In this document: positions 30,138 through 39,406 of the stretch, piece by piece | Layout of the letters: the number at the start of each line of letters is the position of its first letter | How positions within the stretch are numbered: position 1 is the first letter of the stretch | Origin: Leisingera sp. ANG-M1 | GTDB taxonomy: Bacteria; Pseudomonadota; Alphaproteobacteria; Rhodobacterales; Rhodobacteraceae | Length of the DNA: 64,000 bases | Direction: 5' to 3' | Assembly: GCF_000813745.1 (NCBI RefSeq) | Contig: NZ_JWLC01000006.1 | Coordinates: 62,001-126,000 of the forward strand | Program-made: the position numbers and the translations under genes | Notes under the pieces: model-generated | Database searches by the model: none | Told to the model about the DNA's origin: nothing | The model's input: the letters and a program-made list of their open reading frames with translations, nothing else

Positions 30138-32741
30138 TCAGAACCGGTCGAGCAGCCGCCGCAGGTAGCTGCGCTCCCGTTCACTGCGCTCCCGCTCTCC
30201 GGCCCGGCGGCGGATGTCCTCCAGCAGGTCCCAGGCGCGGCGGTAGGCATTGCCCTCGCCCACTTTGCCTCCGTCGTCCGTCGCCCCATTGTTACGGCCG
30301 AGCGGATCCAGCCGTTGCCCTTGCGCGGTATCAGAGAGCTGCTGCCCCTGCCCGTTCTGCTGGCCCGGCTGGCGCTGCTGCGCCAGGGCCTCGCCCAGGC
30401 TGCGCATGCCCTCGCGCAGCGCCTCCATGGCCTCGGACTGCCGGTCTATGGCCTCGGCATTGTCGCCGCCGCGCAGCGCTTCTTCAGCGCCCTCCATGGC
30501 ACGGCCGGCCCGGTCCAGCGCCTCGCGTGCGGCATCTCCGGCCTCGCCATCCAGATAGGGCAGTCCCTCGCGCTGCTGCTGCAGCTGCTGGCGCAGCGCC
30601 TGCTGGCGGTCGGCCAGCGAACCGCCCTGCCCAGGCTGTTCACGGCCGCCTGACCCGTTGCCGCCGGGCGTGCTGTCCTGCGCGCCCTGATTGCCTTCAC
30701 CGCCCTGGCCGCCCTGACCGCCACCCTGGTGGCTCTGGCCGCGGCCCAAGCCGCCATCGCGGCCCTCGTTGCCCTGGCTTTCGCCGCTGCGGGCACCGGG
30801 GTTGAATTGCTCCTGCAGATCACGGAAGGCCTGATCCGACAAACCCTGCTGTTCACGCAGGGTTTCGCCCAGCCCTTCCATCGCTTCGCGGCCCTGATCG
30901 CCGCCCTGGCCTTGCTGCGAGCGGGTCATCTGCATGTTTTCCATCATCTCCTGGAACTCGCGCAGCGCCTGCTCGGCCTCGGCCATGCGGCCCTGCTCCA
31001 TCAGTTCCTGGATGCGGTCCATCATCGCCTGCAGGTCATCCTGGCTGAGGGTCATCATGTCCTCGGGCATCTCACCCGGCTCCAAGGTCTCGCCATTGGC
31101 CTCGGCCTGACGGCTGAGCTGGCGCAGGTAATCCTGGGTGGCCTCGCGCAGCTCCTGCATCAGCCGCGCAATCTCCTGCTCGCTGGCGCCGTCGCGCATG
31201 GCCTGGCTCAGCCGTTCCTGGGCACGGCGCATCCGCTCCAGCGCGTCACCGACATCACCCTCTTCCAGCTGCATCGCCAGATCCCACAGCGCAGCGGTGA
31301 TTTCCCCCTGCCGCGGCTCAGGGATGCTGCCCTGCACCGTATAGGCTTCCAGCCGCCGCAGGATGGTGCGGAGCCGCAGATAATCGCCATAGTCGCGGAA
31401 CAGGCCTTCGGGCCGGTGCGACAGGGTTCGCAGCACCTGCGCCACCCGCGGCGCATTGGCCCGCGCCCACAGCAGGTCGCGGCGCTGTTCGATCACCGCC
31501 GCAGCCAGCGGATCAAAGAAGCGCCGGGCGGTCAGCTCGGTGCCGAAACCGGCCGCGGCTGCGGATTGCCCGGCTTCATCCACTGCCGAGAAGGTGAAGA
31601 CCACCGGCAGGTTAGCCCAGGGATGCTGCGCGAAATCCTCGATCAGCTTTTCCGTGAAATCCTTGCGCGAACCGCTGAGCGGCAGCGGCAGATCCAGCAC
31701 CAGCGCTTCGCGCGGGTCGGGCTCCGCCGCCAGGCCGTGTCGGCGCTCCACCGCCGCCAGATCCAGCGCGATCCGCACCTGCCCCCCGGCGACGCCGTAG
31801 TCGTCGCCAGCTGCAAAGGCCAGCGAGGTGTAGCCGTCATTCTCAAGCACAGGCTGGCCGGCCACGGCCACTTTCGGAGAATGATCCGGAATCACCTCCA
31901 CCTGCCACTTGCGCCCGCCGCTGCCGTCAATTGAAAAGGAACCGCTGCGCGCGACAGTGAACTCCTGCGCACCGTCAGCAGGCGGCGGCGTAGCTCCGCT
32001 TGCACCCGAAACGGTTTCTGCCAGGCTCAGCGCGCCAACTTCGCCATAGAACCGCAAGGTCACCCGGCTGCCCTCGGGCAGCTTCAGCGTGCCTTCCGCC
32101 TGGTCGTTCAGATACAGCACCGGCAGGCGGGTATAGGCAGGCGGCTCCGCCCAGCCCTCCCAGGCCGGCCCGTTAAGCACTGCCGTGCCCTCCGCGCCCA
32201 GATCCCTGATCGATACCACCTGCCATATCGAACCGAACAGCAGCGCCACCGCCAGGAACAGCCCCGCAACATAGCGCAGCGCATAAGGGTCGGCGGCGTT
32301 GACATTCAGATCCGGAGCCGGCGCCCGGGCCTGTGCCGCTGCCTCGGCCATCCGCCGCTTGTGCGCGTTCCAAAGCGCGATCGATGCCGCGTCTTCCGCC
32401 CCGATTGCCTGGGTATCCATAAGCGCGGTGACAGGACGCCCGGGCAGGGTTTCATCCAGCCGTTCCAGCGCCTCCCCGCGGCCGGGCCAGCGGAACCGCC
32501 AGCCCCCCCAGCCGAAGGCGGCGGTGGCCGCCAAAACAGAAGCAATGGCACCGGTCCACACCACGGCCTCCGGCAGCAGCGTCTGCAACCCCAGCATCAG
32601 CGCGGCCAGCGCGGCCATCAGCACCGAGGCCAGCGGCCAAAAGGCCCGCATGGCCCGTTCCGCAACGAGTCCCGCCTGCGTCAGCCGCAAGGGCCAGCGC
32701 AGGCGTTTCAGGACCGGATCGGCACGTCTGTCAAAGGGCAT
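30138..32741 (-). CDS. DUF4175 (TIGR02302) family membrane protein
   Basis: An 867-residue protein. Three hydrophobic helices lie in the first 180 residues (about 34-55, 60-78 and 152-175), followed by a large extracytoplasmic region. The C-terminal third is low-complexity: Gln/Glu-rich helices from about 560 and a Gly/Gln-rich stretch near 640-700, ending in predicted coiled segments and a basic tail. This matches the TIGR02302/DUF4175 family of alphaproteobacteria, function unknown. It lies downstream of lysA on the same strand with a 37-base gap. Confidence 0.85.
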   Translation of the reverse strand: MPFDRRADPVLKRLRWPLRLTQAGLVAERAMRAFWPLASVLMAALAALMLGLQTLLPEAVVWTGAIASVLAATAAFGWGGWRFRWPGRGEALERLDETLPGRPVTALMDTQAIGAEDAASIALWNAHKRRMAEAAAQARAPAPDLNVNAADPYALRYVAGLFLAVALLFGSIWQVVSIRDLGAEGTAVLNGPAWEGWAEPPAYTRLPVLYLNDQAEGTLKLPEGSRVTLRFYGEVGALSLAETVSGASGATPPPADGAQEFTVARSGSFSIDGSGGRKWQVEVIPDHSPKVAVAGQPVLENDGYTSLAFAAGDDYGVAGGQVRIALDLAAVERRHGLAAEPDPREALVLDLPLPLSGSRKDFTEKLIEDFAQHPWANLPVVFTFSAVDEAGQSAAAAGFGTELTARRFFDPLAAAVIEQRRDLLWARANAPRVAQVLRTLSHRPEGLFRDYGDYLRLRTILRRLEAYTVQGSIPEPRQGEITAALWDLAMQLEEGDVGDALERMRRAQERLSQAMRDGASEQEIARLMQELREATQDYLRQLSRQAEANGETLEPGEMPEDMMTLSQDDLQAMMDRIQELMEQGRMAEAEQALREFQEMMENMQMTRSQQGQGGDQGREAMEGLGETLREQQGLSDQAFRDLQEQFNPGARSGESQGNEGRDGGLGRGQSHQGGGQGGQGGEGNQGAQDSTPGGNGSGGREQPGQGGSLADRQQALRQQLQQQREGLPYLDGEAGDAAREALDRAGRAMEGAEEALRGGDNAEAIDRQSEAMEALREGMRSLGEALAQQRQPGQQNGQGQQLSDTAQGQRLDPLGRNNGATDDGGKVGEGNAYRRAWDLLEDIRRRAGERERSERERSYLRRLLDRF

Positions 32742-32778
32742 TCGGGCCTCGTATCAGGATGGCCCGCGCAGGATTGCG

Positions 32779-34044
32779 TCAGAGCCACTCGGGGATGGTA
32801 TCGCGGTTTATCATTTCGTCAAAGGTGGGACGTTGCCGGATAACCGCGAATTGATCCTCGTGCACCAGCACTTCCGGGATCAGGGGGCGCGAGTTGTACT
32901 CGCTGGCCATCACCGCGCCATAGGCGCCGGCGCTGCGGAAAGCGATCAGATCCCCCGCGCTGAGCGGCGCCAGCGCGCGCTGCTTTGCAAAGGTGTCGCC
33001 GGTCTCGCACACCGGGCCGACGATGTCATAAGGCTGGCTCTCGGTGCCCGGGGCGGGCTCGTTCACCGGCACGATATCATGGTGCGCTTCATACATCGCT
33101 GGGCGGATCAGGTCGTTCATGGCACCGTCCACGATCAGGAAGTCGCGGCCCTCGCCGGATTTCACATAGATCACCTTGGAGATCATCAGGCCTGCGTTGC
33201 CCGCAATCAGACGCCCCGGCTCGATCTCGATCTCGCAGCCCAGGTGGCCCAGCGTGTCCTTGATCAGCTGGCCGTATTCCACCGGCAAGGGCGGCGCCTC
33301 GTTGGAGCGCTCGTAGGGAATGCCCAGGCCGCCGCCCAGATCCAGACGGCGGATGTTGTGGCCTTCGGCGCGCAGCACTTCGGTGAGCTCGGCGACTTTT
33401 TCGTAGGCCAGCCGGAACGGTTCCAGATCGGTCAGCTGCGAGCCGATGTGGCAGTCGATGCCAACCACCTCCAGCCCCGGCAAAGAAGCTGCAAGGGCAT
33501 AAACTTCCTTGGCGCGGGAGATCGGGATGCCGAACTTGTTCTCGGACTTGCCGGTGGCAATCTTGGCGTGGGTCTTGGCATCTACGTCCGGGTTCACCCG
33601 GATGGTGATTGGCGCCACGGTGCCCAGCTCCAGCGCCACCGTGTTGATCACCGCCATTTCCGGCTCGGATTCGACGTTGAACTGGCGGATGCCGCCGGTC
33701 AAAGCCACGCGGATTTCCTCTGCCGTCTTGCCGACGCCCGAGAACACGATCTTCTCGCCCGGCACGCCTGCGGCCTTGGCGCGCAGGTATTCGCCCTGGC
33801 TCACCACATCCATGCCGGCACCCGCCTGCGCCAGGGTTTTCAGGATCGCCTGATTGGAAGCCGCTTTCATCGCATAGCAGACCAGGTGGTCGGTGCCTTC
33901 CAGCGCCTCGTCGAACAGCTTGAAATGCCGCAGCAAGGTGGCACTGGAATAGACATAAAACGGGGTGCCCACCGCCGCGGCGATCTCGGAGATGGGAACG
34001 TCTTCGGCGTAGAGCGCGCCGTCGCGGTAGAGAAAATGATCCAT
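32779..34044 (-). CDS. lysA: diaminopimelate decarboxylase
   Basis: PLP enzyme for the last step of lysine synthesis, meso-diaminopimelate to L-lysine. The 421 residues hold the PLP lysine in CYAMKAASN, DVVSQGEYLRA, CHIGSQLTD, the glycine loop DLGGGLGIPY, EPGRLIAGNAG, and GPVCETGDTF with the active-site cysteine. Length fits the family. The gene is separated from its usual neighbour argH by about 1.2 kb holding two tiny lipoprotein genes and repeat DNA. Confidence 0.96.
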   Translation of the reverse strand: MDHFLYRDGALYAEDVPISEIAAAVGTPFYVYSSATLLRHFKLFDEALEGTDHLVCYAMKAASNQAILKTLAQAGAGMDVVSQGEYLRAKAAGVPGEKIVFSGVGKTAEEIRVALTGGIRQFNVESEPEMAVINTVALELGTVAPITIRVNPDVDAKTHAKIATGKSENKFGIPISRAKEVYALAASLPGLEVVGIDCHIGSQLTDLEPFRLAYEKVAELTEVLRAEGHNIRRLDLGGGLGIPYERSNEAPPLPVEYGQLIKDTLGHLGCEIEIEPGRLIAGNAGLMISKVIYVKSGEGRDFLIVDGAMNDLIRPAMYEAHHDIVPVNEPAPGTESQPYDIVGPVCETGDTFAKQRALAPLSAGDLIAFRSAGAYGAVMASEYNSRPLIPEVLVHEDQFAVIRQRPTFDEMINRDTIPEWL

Positions 34045-34120
34045 GCGCCTGCCTTTAGGGCAAAAGGGGCATATGGATCAAATGATTCCGCCCCTTCCAG
34101 CCCGTTCGGCAACCGCCAAG

Positions 34121-34203
34121 CGGGCGCTCCCGCCCGTCGCCGGACGCATCAAAGATGCGCCCGCTCCCGTTGGGCGTGGCGCCGCGCTGGCGCGCGGCGC
34201 GGC
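34121..34203 (-). repeat. R2 palindromic repeat
   Basis: Minus strand: GCCGCGCCGCGCGCCAGCGCGG..., GCCCAACGG, GCATCTTTGATGCG, CGGGCGGGAGCGCCC. Same order as the copies at 46891 and 54732. Confidence 0.75.
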
Positions 34204-34215
34204 AGCCGCCTCCCG

Positions 34216-34410
34216 CGGGTCAAGGGCCGCAAAGCGGCGGTGCGCAGCACCGTTCCCCCTTGACGCGCTGCCTTCTTCAAAATGGCAATCGCGCTTATGG
34301 GCAGGGGCTCCGCCCGTTCGGTCTGGAAACCGTCCCCCGGACGGTTTCCTGGCCAGACCTCACCCCTTAAGCGTTTCTCAGCGACACCTTTCGCGCTGCG
34401 TCAGCAGCGC
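34216..34410. repeat. R3 composite multi-hairpin element, copy 1
   Basis: Outer stem GTCAAGGG/CCCTTGAC (34219-34226, 34257-34264) encloses two hairpins, CCGC-AAA-GCGG and CGGTGC-GCA-GCACCG. Downstream are an 11-base hairpin GGAAACCGTCC-CCC-GGACGGTTTCC (34325-34349), the word TTCTCAGC (34375) and hairpin GCGCTGC-GTCA-GCAGCGC (34393-34410). The element at 60638 repeats this order. Confidence 0.6.
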
Positions 34411-34775
34411 CATGCCCAAGGCTGTAATATGCTCCCACAGGGAGCATCTTCAGGCGCGGGAGCTCCCGCGTCCCGGCCGCACAACTGTTGCGCACCACCC
34501 GCACGCCGCTCTCACCGCATCTTAAGCCGGCTCTGCCAGGATCGCCCCTGATCGCGATCCCCGCCGGGCCTGACACCCCCGGCACTCAGGAACAGGGCCC
34601 TTTGGCAAGGGCGCGCAGAGACAACGTTCAGCGTGCGGGCGGATACGCCCGACCCGCCTCCGCCCCCCTTGCGGCGCCGCCACTTTTGCAGACGATCTGA
34701 AGACCTCCGGCGATCAGACCTGCCGGACAGCAGAAAATCACTCGAAACACCGCCCGAAGCTGCCTTCGGAGCGGT

Positions 34776-34934
34776 CTAGAACCTATGCGAAACCCCAACC
34801 CGGGCATAGCCGGAGACCGATACACCGGTCTCCGCAGGCGCGTGCTTCTGCGGCGGTTCCGCCGCCGGGCCAGGCGTCTCGCAGGCCGCCAGCACCAGCA
34901 ACGGCAACGGCAACAGCACAGCTGCAAATCTCAT
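34776..34934 (-). CDS. 52-residue lipoprotein
   Basis: Signal MRFAAVLLPLPLLVLAAC with lipobox cysteine, then a short Pro/Ala-rich linker and a GVSVSGYARVGVSHRF tail. AGGA lies 8 bases before the ATG at 34934. It resembles its upstream neighbour (35031-35207) in size, lipobox and Gly/Val-rich end, and lies beyond that gene's terminator. Function unknown. Confidence 0.6.
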   Translation of the reverse strand: MRFAAVLLPLPLLVLAACETPGPAAEPPQKHAPAETGVSVSGYARVGVSHRF

Positions 34935-34953
34935 AAGAGTATCCTCAATTGGA

Positions 34954-34986
34954 AAGAGAAACGCCCGGGCACCGGGCCCGGGCGTT
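34954..34986 (-). terminator. intrinsic terminator after argH-lipoprotein unit
   Basis: Minus strand: AACGCCCGGG, 7-base loop, CCCGGGCGTT then TTCTCTTT. It lies 45 bases after the stop of the 58-residue lipoprotein gene. Confidence 0.8.
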
Positions 34987-35030
34987 ATCCATTTGGTTCT
35001 TCTGGGCCTCCGCTTCAAGCAGCGGCCAGG

Positions 35031-35207
35031 CTAGAAGCCCAGGAAAACGCTCACCGGTCCTTTGTGCAGCCCGACCGCGCCGCCGACGTGCACGCCGCTA
35101 TCCCCGACACCGATCCCGGCGTTCAGAGTCGGCTGCACCGGCTCGCCATCCACGCCGCAAGCCGTCAGCACCGCCAGAGCGAACAAAGCAAAAACCGTCT
35201 TCCGCAT
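35031..35207 (-). CDS. 58-residue lipoprotein downstream of argH
   Basis: Too short for routine gene finding but well supported. MRKTVFALFALAVLTAC is a signal with lipobox cysteine, then GVDGEPVQPT and a glycine-rich tail (GIGVGDSGVHVGGAVGLHKG). GGAGG sits before the ATG at 35207, 36 bases after argH. Similar short lipoproteins follow argH in other roseobacters, from memory. Function unknown; possibly outer-membrane anchored. Confidence 0.7.
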   Translation of the reverse strand: MRKTVFALFALAVLTACGVDGEPVQPTLNAGIGVGDSGVHVGGAVGLHKGPVSVFLGF

Positions 35208-35243
35208 TTTCAGCCTCCTTGCTGCAGCAGCGCCCCAGTGGTC

Positions 35244-36638
35244 TCAGCCCGCCAGGATTTCCTGCCAGCGGGCGATTTGCGCGCGCACCTGCGCCGGTGC
35301 GGTGCCGCCATAAGACATGCGCGAGTTTACCGAATTCTCAACACCAAGCACAGTGAAGATGTCGTCAGTAATTCCTTCATGCACGCCCTGCATATCCGCC
35401 AGCGAAAGATCCGGCAAATCGCAGCCGCGGCTTTCCGCCATCGCCACCAGGGTTCCGGTCACATGGTGGGCATTGCGGAACGGCACCTTCAGCACCCGCA
35501 CCAGCCAGTCGGCCAGGTCGGTCGCGGTGGAGAAGCCGGAGCCCGCCGCTGCCGCTAGGCTCTCACGGTTGCCGGTCATGTCCTTCACCATGCCTTCCAT
35601 CGCCGCCAGCGCCAGCATCCAGTTGTCGGCGGCGTCAAAGACCTGCTCCTTGTCTTCCTGCATGTCCTTGGAATAGGCCAGCGGCAGCCCCTTCATCACC
35701 ATCATCAGCGCGGTGTTGGCGCCAAAGATCCGGCCCACCTTGGCGCGGATCAGTTCAGCCGCATCCGGGTTCTTCTTCTGCGGCATGATCGACGAGCCGG
35801 TCGAGAACCGGTCGCTGAGGGTCACAAAGCGGAACTGAGCCGAGGACCAGATCACCAGCTCTTCGGCGAAACGGCTGAGGTGCACGGCGCTGATCGACGC
35901 CACGCTCAGGAACTCCAGCGCAAAGTCGCGGTCGCTGACCGCATCCAGCGAGTTGGCCGCCGGACGGTCAAAGCCCAGCGCCTTCGCGGTCATCTCCCGG
36001 TCGATCGGGAAAGAGGTGCCCGCCAGCGCTGCCGCGCCCAGCGGCGATTCGTTCATACGTGCGCGGGCATCGCGCACCCGCGACAGATCGCGGCCGAACA
36101 TCTCGACATAGGCCATCATGTGGTGGCCCCAAGTGACCGGCTGCGCCGTCTGCAGATGGGTAAAGCCCGGCATCACCCAGTCCGCTCCCGCTTCGGCCTG
36201 GCTCAGCAGCGCCTTGATCAGCGCCAGCAATCCGCCTTCCGCTGCATCCAGCTGGTCGCGCACCCAGAGTTTGAAGTCCGTCGCCACCTGGTCATTGCGC
36301 GACCGGCCGGTGTGCAGGCGCCCTGCTGGCTCGCCGATGATCTCCTTCAGGCGCGCCTCCACATTCATGTGGATGTCTTCCAAAGCGGTGGAAAACTGGA
36401 AAGTTCCGCCCTCGATTTCTGACAAAACGGTGAGCAGCCCTTCCCGAATGGCCTCGGCATCATTATCCGTAATGACGCCCGTGGCGGCCAACATCGCCGC
36501 ATGGGCCCTGGAGCCTGCGATGTCCTGTGCTGCCATCCGCTTGTCGAACCCGATCGAGGCGTTGATCGCCTCCATGATCGCGTCGGGACCTGCGGCAAAG
36601 CGGCCGCCCCACATCTGGTTCGAGGATTGATCTGTCAT
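35244..36638 (-). CDS. argH: argininosuccinate lyase
   Basis: Splits argininosuccinate into arginine and fumarate, the last step of arginine synthesis. The 464 residues carry [11 protein letters not shown] at the start, [14 protein letters not shown], the middle superfamily region [16 protein letters not shown], and the fumarase/aspartase signature [11 protein letters not shown] with the mobile catalytic serine. Divergent from the TlpA-like gene with only 22 bases between the two start codons. Confidence 0.97.
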   Translation of the reverse strand: MTDQSSNQMWGGRFAAGPDAIMEAINASIGFDKRMAAQDIAGSRAHAAMLAATGVITDNDAEAIREGLLTVLSEIEGGTFQFSTALEDIHMNVEARLKEIIGEPAGRLHTGRSRNDQVATDFKLWVRDQLDAAEGGLLALIKALLSQAEAGADWVMPGFTHLQTAQPVTWGHHMMAYVEMFGRDLSRVRDARARMNESPLGAAALAGTSFPIDREMTAKALGFDRPAANSLDAVSDRDFALEFLSVASISAVHLSRFAEELVIWSSAQFRFVTLSDRFSTGSSIMPQKKNPDAAELIRAKVGRIFGANTALMMVMKGLPLAYSKDMQEDKEQVFDAADNWMLALAAMEGMVKDMTGNRESLAAAAGSGFSTATDLADWLVRVLKVPFRNAHHVTGTLVAMAESRGCDLPDLSLADMQGVHEGITDDIFTVLGVENSVNSRMSYGGTAPAQVRAQIARWQEILAG

Positions 36639-36660
36639 GGTGTGGAACCCCGGAGATAAA

Positions 36661-37224
36661 ATGCGTCTGTTTCGTCAGCTTTCCCTTTATATGGCCCTCG
36701 CCTTGGGTGCAAATGCCGCGGCTGCGGCAGATCAGGCGCAGCTGGAAGCGCTGCGTGAAGACAGCCTCAAGCGGCTGGTCGTGCATGCAGAGCCGCGCGG
36801 CACCTCCAGCGTGGCCTTTGAACTGGCCGATGGCGCCGGCACCGCCAGCCTTACGGATTACCAGGGCAAGGTCGTGCTCCTGAACTTCTGGGCCACCTGG
36901 TGCGCCCCCTGCCGCAAGGAAATGCCGCAGCTTTCCGAGCTGCAGGAGGAGTTCGGCGGCGAGGATTTCGAAGTGCTGACCATTGCGACGGGGCGCAACT
37001 CGCCCGCCGGCATCCAGAAATTCTTTGACGAGGCCGGCATCTCCAACCTGCCCCGCCACCAGGACCCGAAACAGGCGCTGGCGCGCGAGATGGCGGTGAT
37101 CGGCCTGCCGATCACGGTGCTGCTGGACCGCGACGGCAAGGAAGTGGCGCGGCTGCTGGGCGACGCCGAGTGGAACTCGGACAGCGCCAAGGCGATTGTT
37201 CAGGCGATGATCGCCTCAAAGTAG
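36661..37224 (+). CDS. tlpA: TlpA-like thioredoxin-fold protein
   Basis: A 187-residue exported disulfide reductase-like protein. [23 protein letters not shown] is a signal peptide or anchor; [19 protein letters not shown] contains the WCAPC redox centre, and [14 protein letters not shown] carries the cis-proline loop. Likely periplasmic and involved in thiol reduction, for instance in cytochrome maturation; the partner is not visible. GGAG precedes the ATG at 36661. Confidence 0.88.
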   Translation: MRLFRQLSLYMALALGANAAAAADQAQLEALREDSLKRLVVHAEPRGTSSVAFELADGAGTASLTDYQGKVVLLNFWATWCAPCRKEMPQLSELQEEFGGEDFEVLTIATGRNSPAGIQKFFDEAGISNLPRHQDPKQALAREMAVIGLPITVLLDRDGKEVARLLGDAEWNSDSAKAIVQAMIASK

Positions 37225-37284
37225 CTTGCGCTTGAAATTCAAGTGAGTAGCTTGGGGCCGGAATACCGGCTCCAGGAGACTACT

Positions 37285-37914
37285 TTGAGAAAGCACTTTA
37301 TTAAAGCGGCACTAACCACAGCCGCAATTCTTGCAGCTGCCATCGGCGCACAAGCCGGTGAGATCTTACTTGAAGGATCAAGACCCAAGCTCACTGTTCA
37401 CTCTGAACAACGTTTGCGGGGAGAGCTAAAGAAGGAATTCGCCTACTTTAAAAAAAACGCAGACTACTACGGCGCCTTTTATATTAATAGACAGGAAGAA
37501 ATCACTGGCGAGTTCTGGAACACCAGAAACATGGAATTGGCAAAGCAAAGCGCCCAGGACTCTTGCCGCCTGAAATCAAAAACACCTTCACATTGTGAGC
37601 TATACGCAACGGTCGGCCCCAAGAATCCGGCGGTTGGCACTGGGACAAGGCTTAGCCAATCCGGACATCGCCTGTTCAAGGAATACCAAAGAACTCAGAA
37701 AGACGGAAAATTTGGTGCCTTCGCAACTACCAAATACGGGCATCCCGGATATAGCAGAGGCTTAAGCAGCGAAGTTGAGGCAAGGGCAACGGCTATCCGT
37801 TACTGTGAGAAAAGCGTGCAGGGCATGAACGAGAACACATCTGCTCATCTCGTTCAGAATGTAATGGCGGGTAGAGGCCAAGAATGCCAAGTCATCCATG
37901 TCACTAAACCATAG
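37285..37914 (+). CDS. low-GC secreted protein with duplicated Cys module
   Basis: A 209-residue exported protein of unknown family. The start is TTG 37285, with AGGAG 6 bases upstream, giving a signal peptide ending AAIGAQA. The mature part has two similar modules: YYGAFYINRQEE...AKQSAQDSC and KFGAFATTKYGH...ARATAIRYC, a pattern like DUF4189-type proteins. Base composition is much more AT-rich than its neighbours (runs such as AAAAAAAACG and TTTTATATTAATAG), which suggests recent acquisition. No terminator is clear. Confidence 0.65.
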   Translation: MRKHFIKAALTTAAILAAAIGAQAGEILLEGSRPKLTVHSEQRLRGELKKEFAYFKKNADYYGAFYINRQEEITGEFWNTRNMELAKQSAQDSCRLKSKTPSHCELYATVGPKNPAVGTGTRLSQSGHRLFKEYQRTQKDGKFGAFATTKYGHPGYSRGLSSEVEARATAIRYCEKSVQGMNENTSAHLVQNVMAGRGQECQVIHVTKP

Positions 37915-38006
37915 CAGCAGCAGGCACTGACCCAGCAGAATTTCGCACTACGTCATACGTGAGGGACGTCTCAAAAAGGGCGCCCAACTGTAGGGTGGAG
38001 AGTGAA

Positions 38007-38348
38007 ATGAAACCTGTTGTGTTACTGATCGGAAAGCTGCCGCATGTGATCGGCAATGTGGCTGAGCAGCTGGATCATCTGCCGATCCAATGGCTGGGCG
38101 CGCATGACCAGCCGGAAGTGGTGCGCCAGCTGGAAACCGAGCCGCGCATCGAATGCGTGATCATGGGGGCCGGGCTGGACGACCAGACCCGCGGCGACCT
38201 CATTGGCATCATCGCCGCGCTCAGGCCGGATGTCTGCATCCATCTCAAGGACCGCAGCTCGGGCCCCGAAGGCCTGGTGCCCTTTGTCGAGCAGGTGGTG
38301 CAGATGCGGGTGCTGCCGCAGCCGCAGCGCGCAGCAGCTATGGTCTAG
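38007..38348 (+). CDS. conserved hypothetical protein, 113 residues
   Basis: A small cytoplasmic protein beginning MKPVVLLIGKLPHVIGNVAE, with an alternating alpha/beta look (CVIMGAGLDD, CIHLKDRSS) suggesting a receiver- or Rossmann-like fold, but no phosphoacceptor set can be assigned. GGAGAGTGAA precedes the ATG at 38007. A GC hairpin (38405-38433) follows. It lies upstream of the EAL-domain gene; joint function is unproven. Confidence 0.7.
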   Translation: MKPVVLLIGKLPHVIGNVAEQLDHLPIQWLGAHDQPEVVRQLETEPRIECVIMGAGLDDQTRGDLIGIIAALRPDVCIHLKDRSSGPEGLVPFVEQVVQMRVLPQPQRAAAMV

Positions 38349-38404
38349 GGCCCAAGGCACGCAGGCCGGACCGCCTAAGCTGCCGCCAGGCGCAGGCAAG
38401 CCTC

Positions 38405-38433
38405 CCTGCCCGGCGGCCAGCACCGCCGGCAGG
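38405..38433 (+). terminator. GC-rich hairpin after the 113-residue protein gene
   Basis: CCTGCC-CGGCGG, loop, CCGCCG-GCAGG. No T-run follows, so termination is uncertain. Confidence 0.35.
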
Positions 38434-38535
38434 TCATTCAAATGCAATCTTTAATCCCGCTTCAACCCTTTTGCGTGAAGCTGCAGGGCAACGCATATTG
38501 TGACACATCTTTGCCGGAACAAGGCCCCGCAGCAC

Positions 38536-39375
38536 ATGACCAGACGAAACGCCAAGGCAGATCTTCCCGAAGGCTCCGAAAGCCCGCTGAATGCGGCGGT
38601 GGCGAGCCGTGACAAATCCACGCTTGAGATGGTCGCCGAGGCGGTGCAGCACAATCAGACCGTGCTGGCCTATCAGCCCGTCATGCAGGCCATGGCGCCG
38701 CATGGGGTGGCCTTCTACGAGGGTTACATCCGGGTGCTGGACCCCACCGGCCGGGTGATTCCCGCCCGCGAGTTCATGCATGTGGTCGAAGACAAGGAAA
38801 TCGGCCGCGAAATGGACTGCCTTGCGCTGCAGCACGGGCTGCGGGCGCTGGACAAATTCCCGAACATCCGCCTCTCCATCAACATGTCGGCCCGCTCCAT
38901 CGGCTACCAGCGCTGGACCCAGGTTCTGGAGCGTTTCATGAAACGCGACGCCACTCTGGGCGAGCGGCTGGTGCTGGAAATCACCGAGGCCTCGGCAATG
39001 GCCGCGCCCGAGCTGGTGACCGATTTCATGGGCCGGATGCAGCAGCACGGCATTGCCTTTGCACTCGACAATTTCGGCGCCGGCACCACCGCCATCGGCA
39101 GCTTCCGCCAGTTCTTCTTTGACGCGGTCAAGATCGACGGCCAGTTCGTGCGCGGCATCCACGCCAACTACGACAATCAGGCCGTCGCCCGCGCGCTGAT
39201 CGGCATTGCCAAGCAATTCGACATGTTTACCGTCGCCGAGTCGGTCGAGAACCAGGAAGATGCGGAATTCCTGGTCGCCAACGGGGTGGACTGCCTGCAA
39301 GGCTATCTGTTCGGCGCTCCTTCGGTGTCGCCGCCCTGGATCGAAGACATGAAGCAGCGCCAGCAGGCCGGCTAG
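38536..39375 (+). CDS. EAL-domain protein with altered metal motif
   Basis: A 279-residue single-domain EAL protein, the family that hydrolyses or senses cyclic-di-GMP. Conserved positions: the EAL Glu is kept as YEGYIR, Asn in SINMSARS, Glu in LEITE, Lys in AVKIDGQF, Glu in TVAESVE and Gln in CLQGYLFG. The DDFGTG motif reads DNFGAG, so the second metal aspartate is Asn; activity may be reduced or lost. No signal or sensory domain is visible. The start at 38536 is tentative because no clear ribosome-binding site is seen. Confidence 0.85.
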   Translation: MTRRNAKADLPEGSESPLNAAVASRDKSTLEMVAEAVQHNQTVLAYQPVMQAMAPHGVAFYEGYIRVLDPTGRVIPAREFMHVVEDKEIGREMDCLALQHGLRALDKFPNIRLSINMSARSIGYQRWTQVLERFMKRDATLGERLVLEITEASAMAAPELVTDFMGRMQQHGIAFALDNFGAGTTAIGSFRQFFFDAVKIDGQFVRGIHANYDNQAVARALIGIAKQFDMFTVAESVENQEDAEFLVANGVDCLQGYLFGAPSVSPPWIEDMKQRQQAG

Positions 39376-39406
39376 CCACCCGCAGCGCGGACAGCTCACA
39401 GCGGCA

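Larger units (their letters stand above)
34045..34775. other. 731-base gene-free island of palindromic repeats upstream of lysA
   Basis: No convincing gene. It contains an R2 copy (34121-34203), a composite R3 multi-hairpin element (34216-34410), a further hairpin ATGCTCCC/GGGAGCAT (34429-34447) and a GCGGGAGCTCCCGC palindrome. Short open frames lack ribosome-binding sites. The lysA promoter must lie in the part nearest 34045. Confidence 0.6.

Noticed and set aside
30600-30960. Possible repeat array in the DUF4175 gene
   Set aside because: The repetitive Gly/Gln/Glu-rich region is in frame low-complexity protein sequence, with no CRISPR-like spacers.
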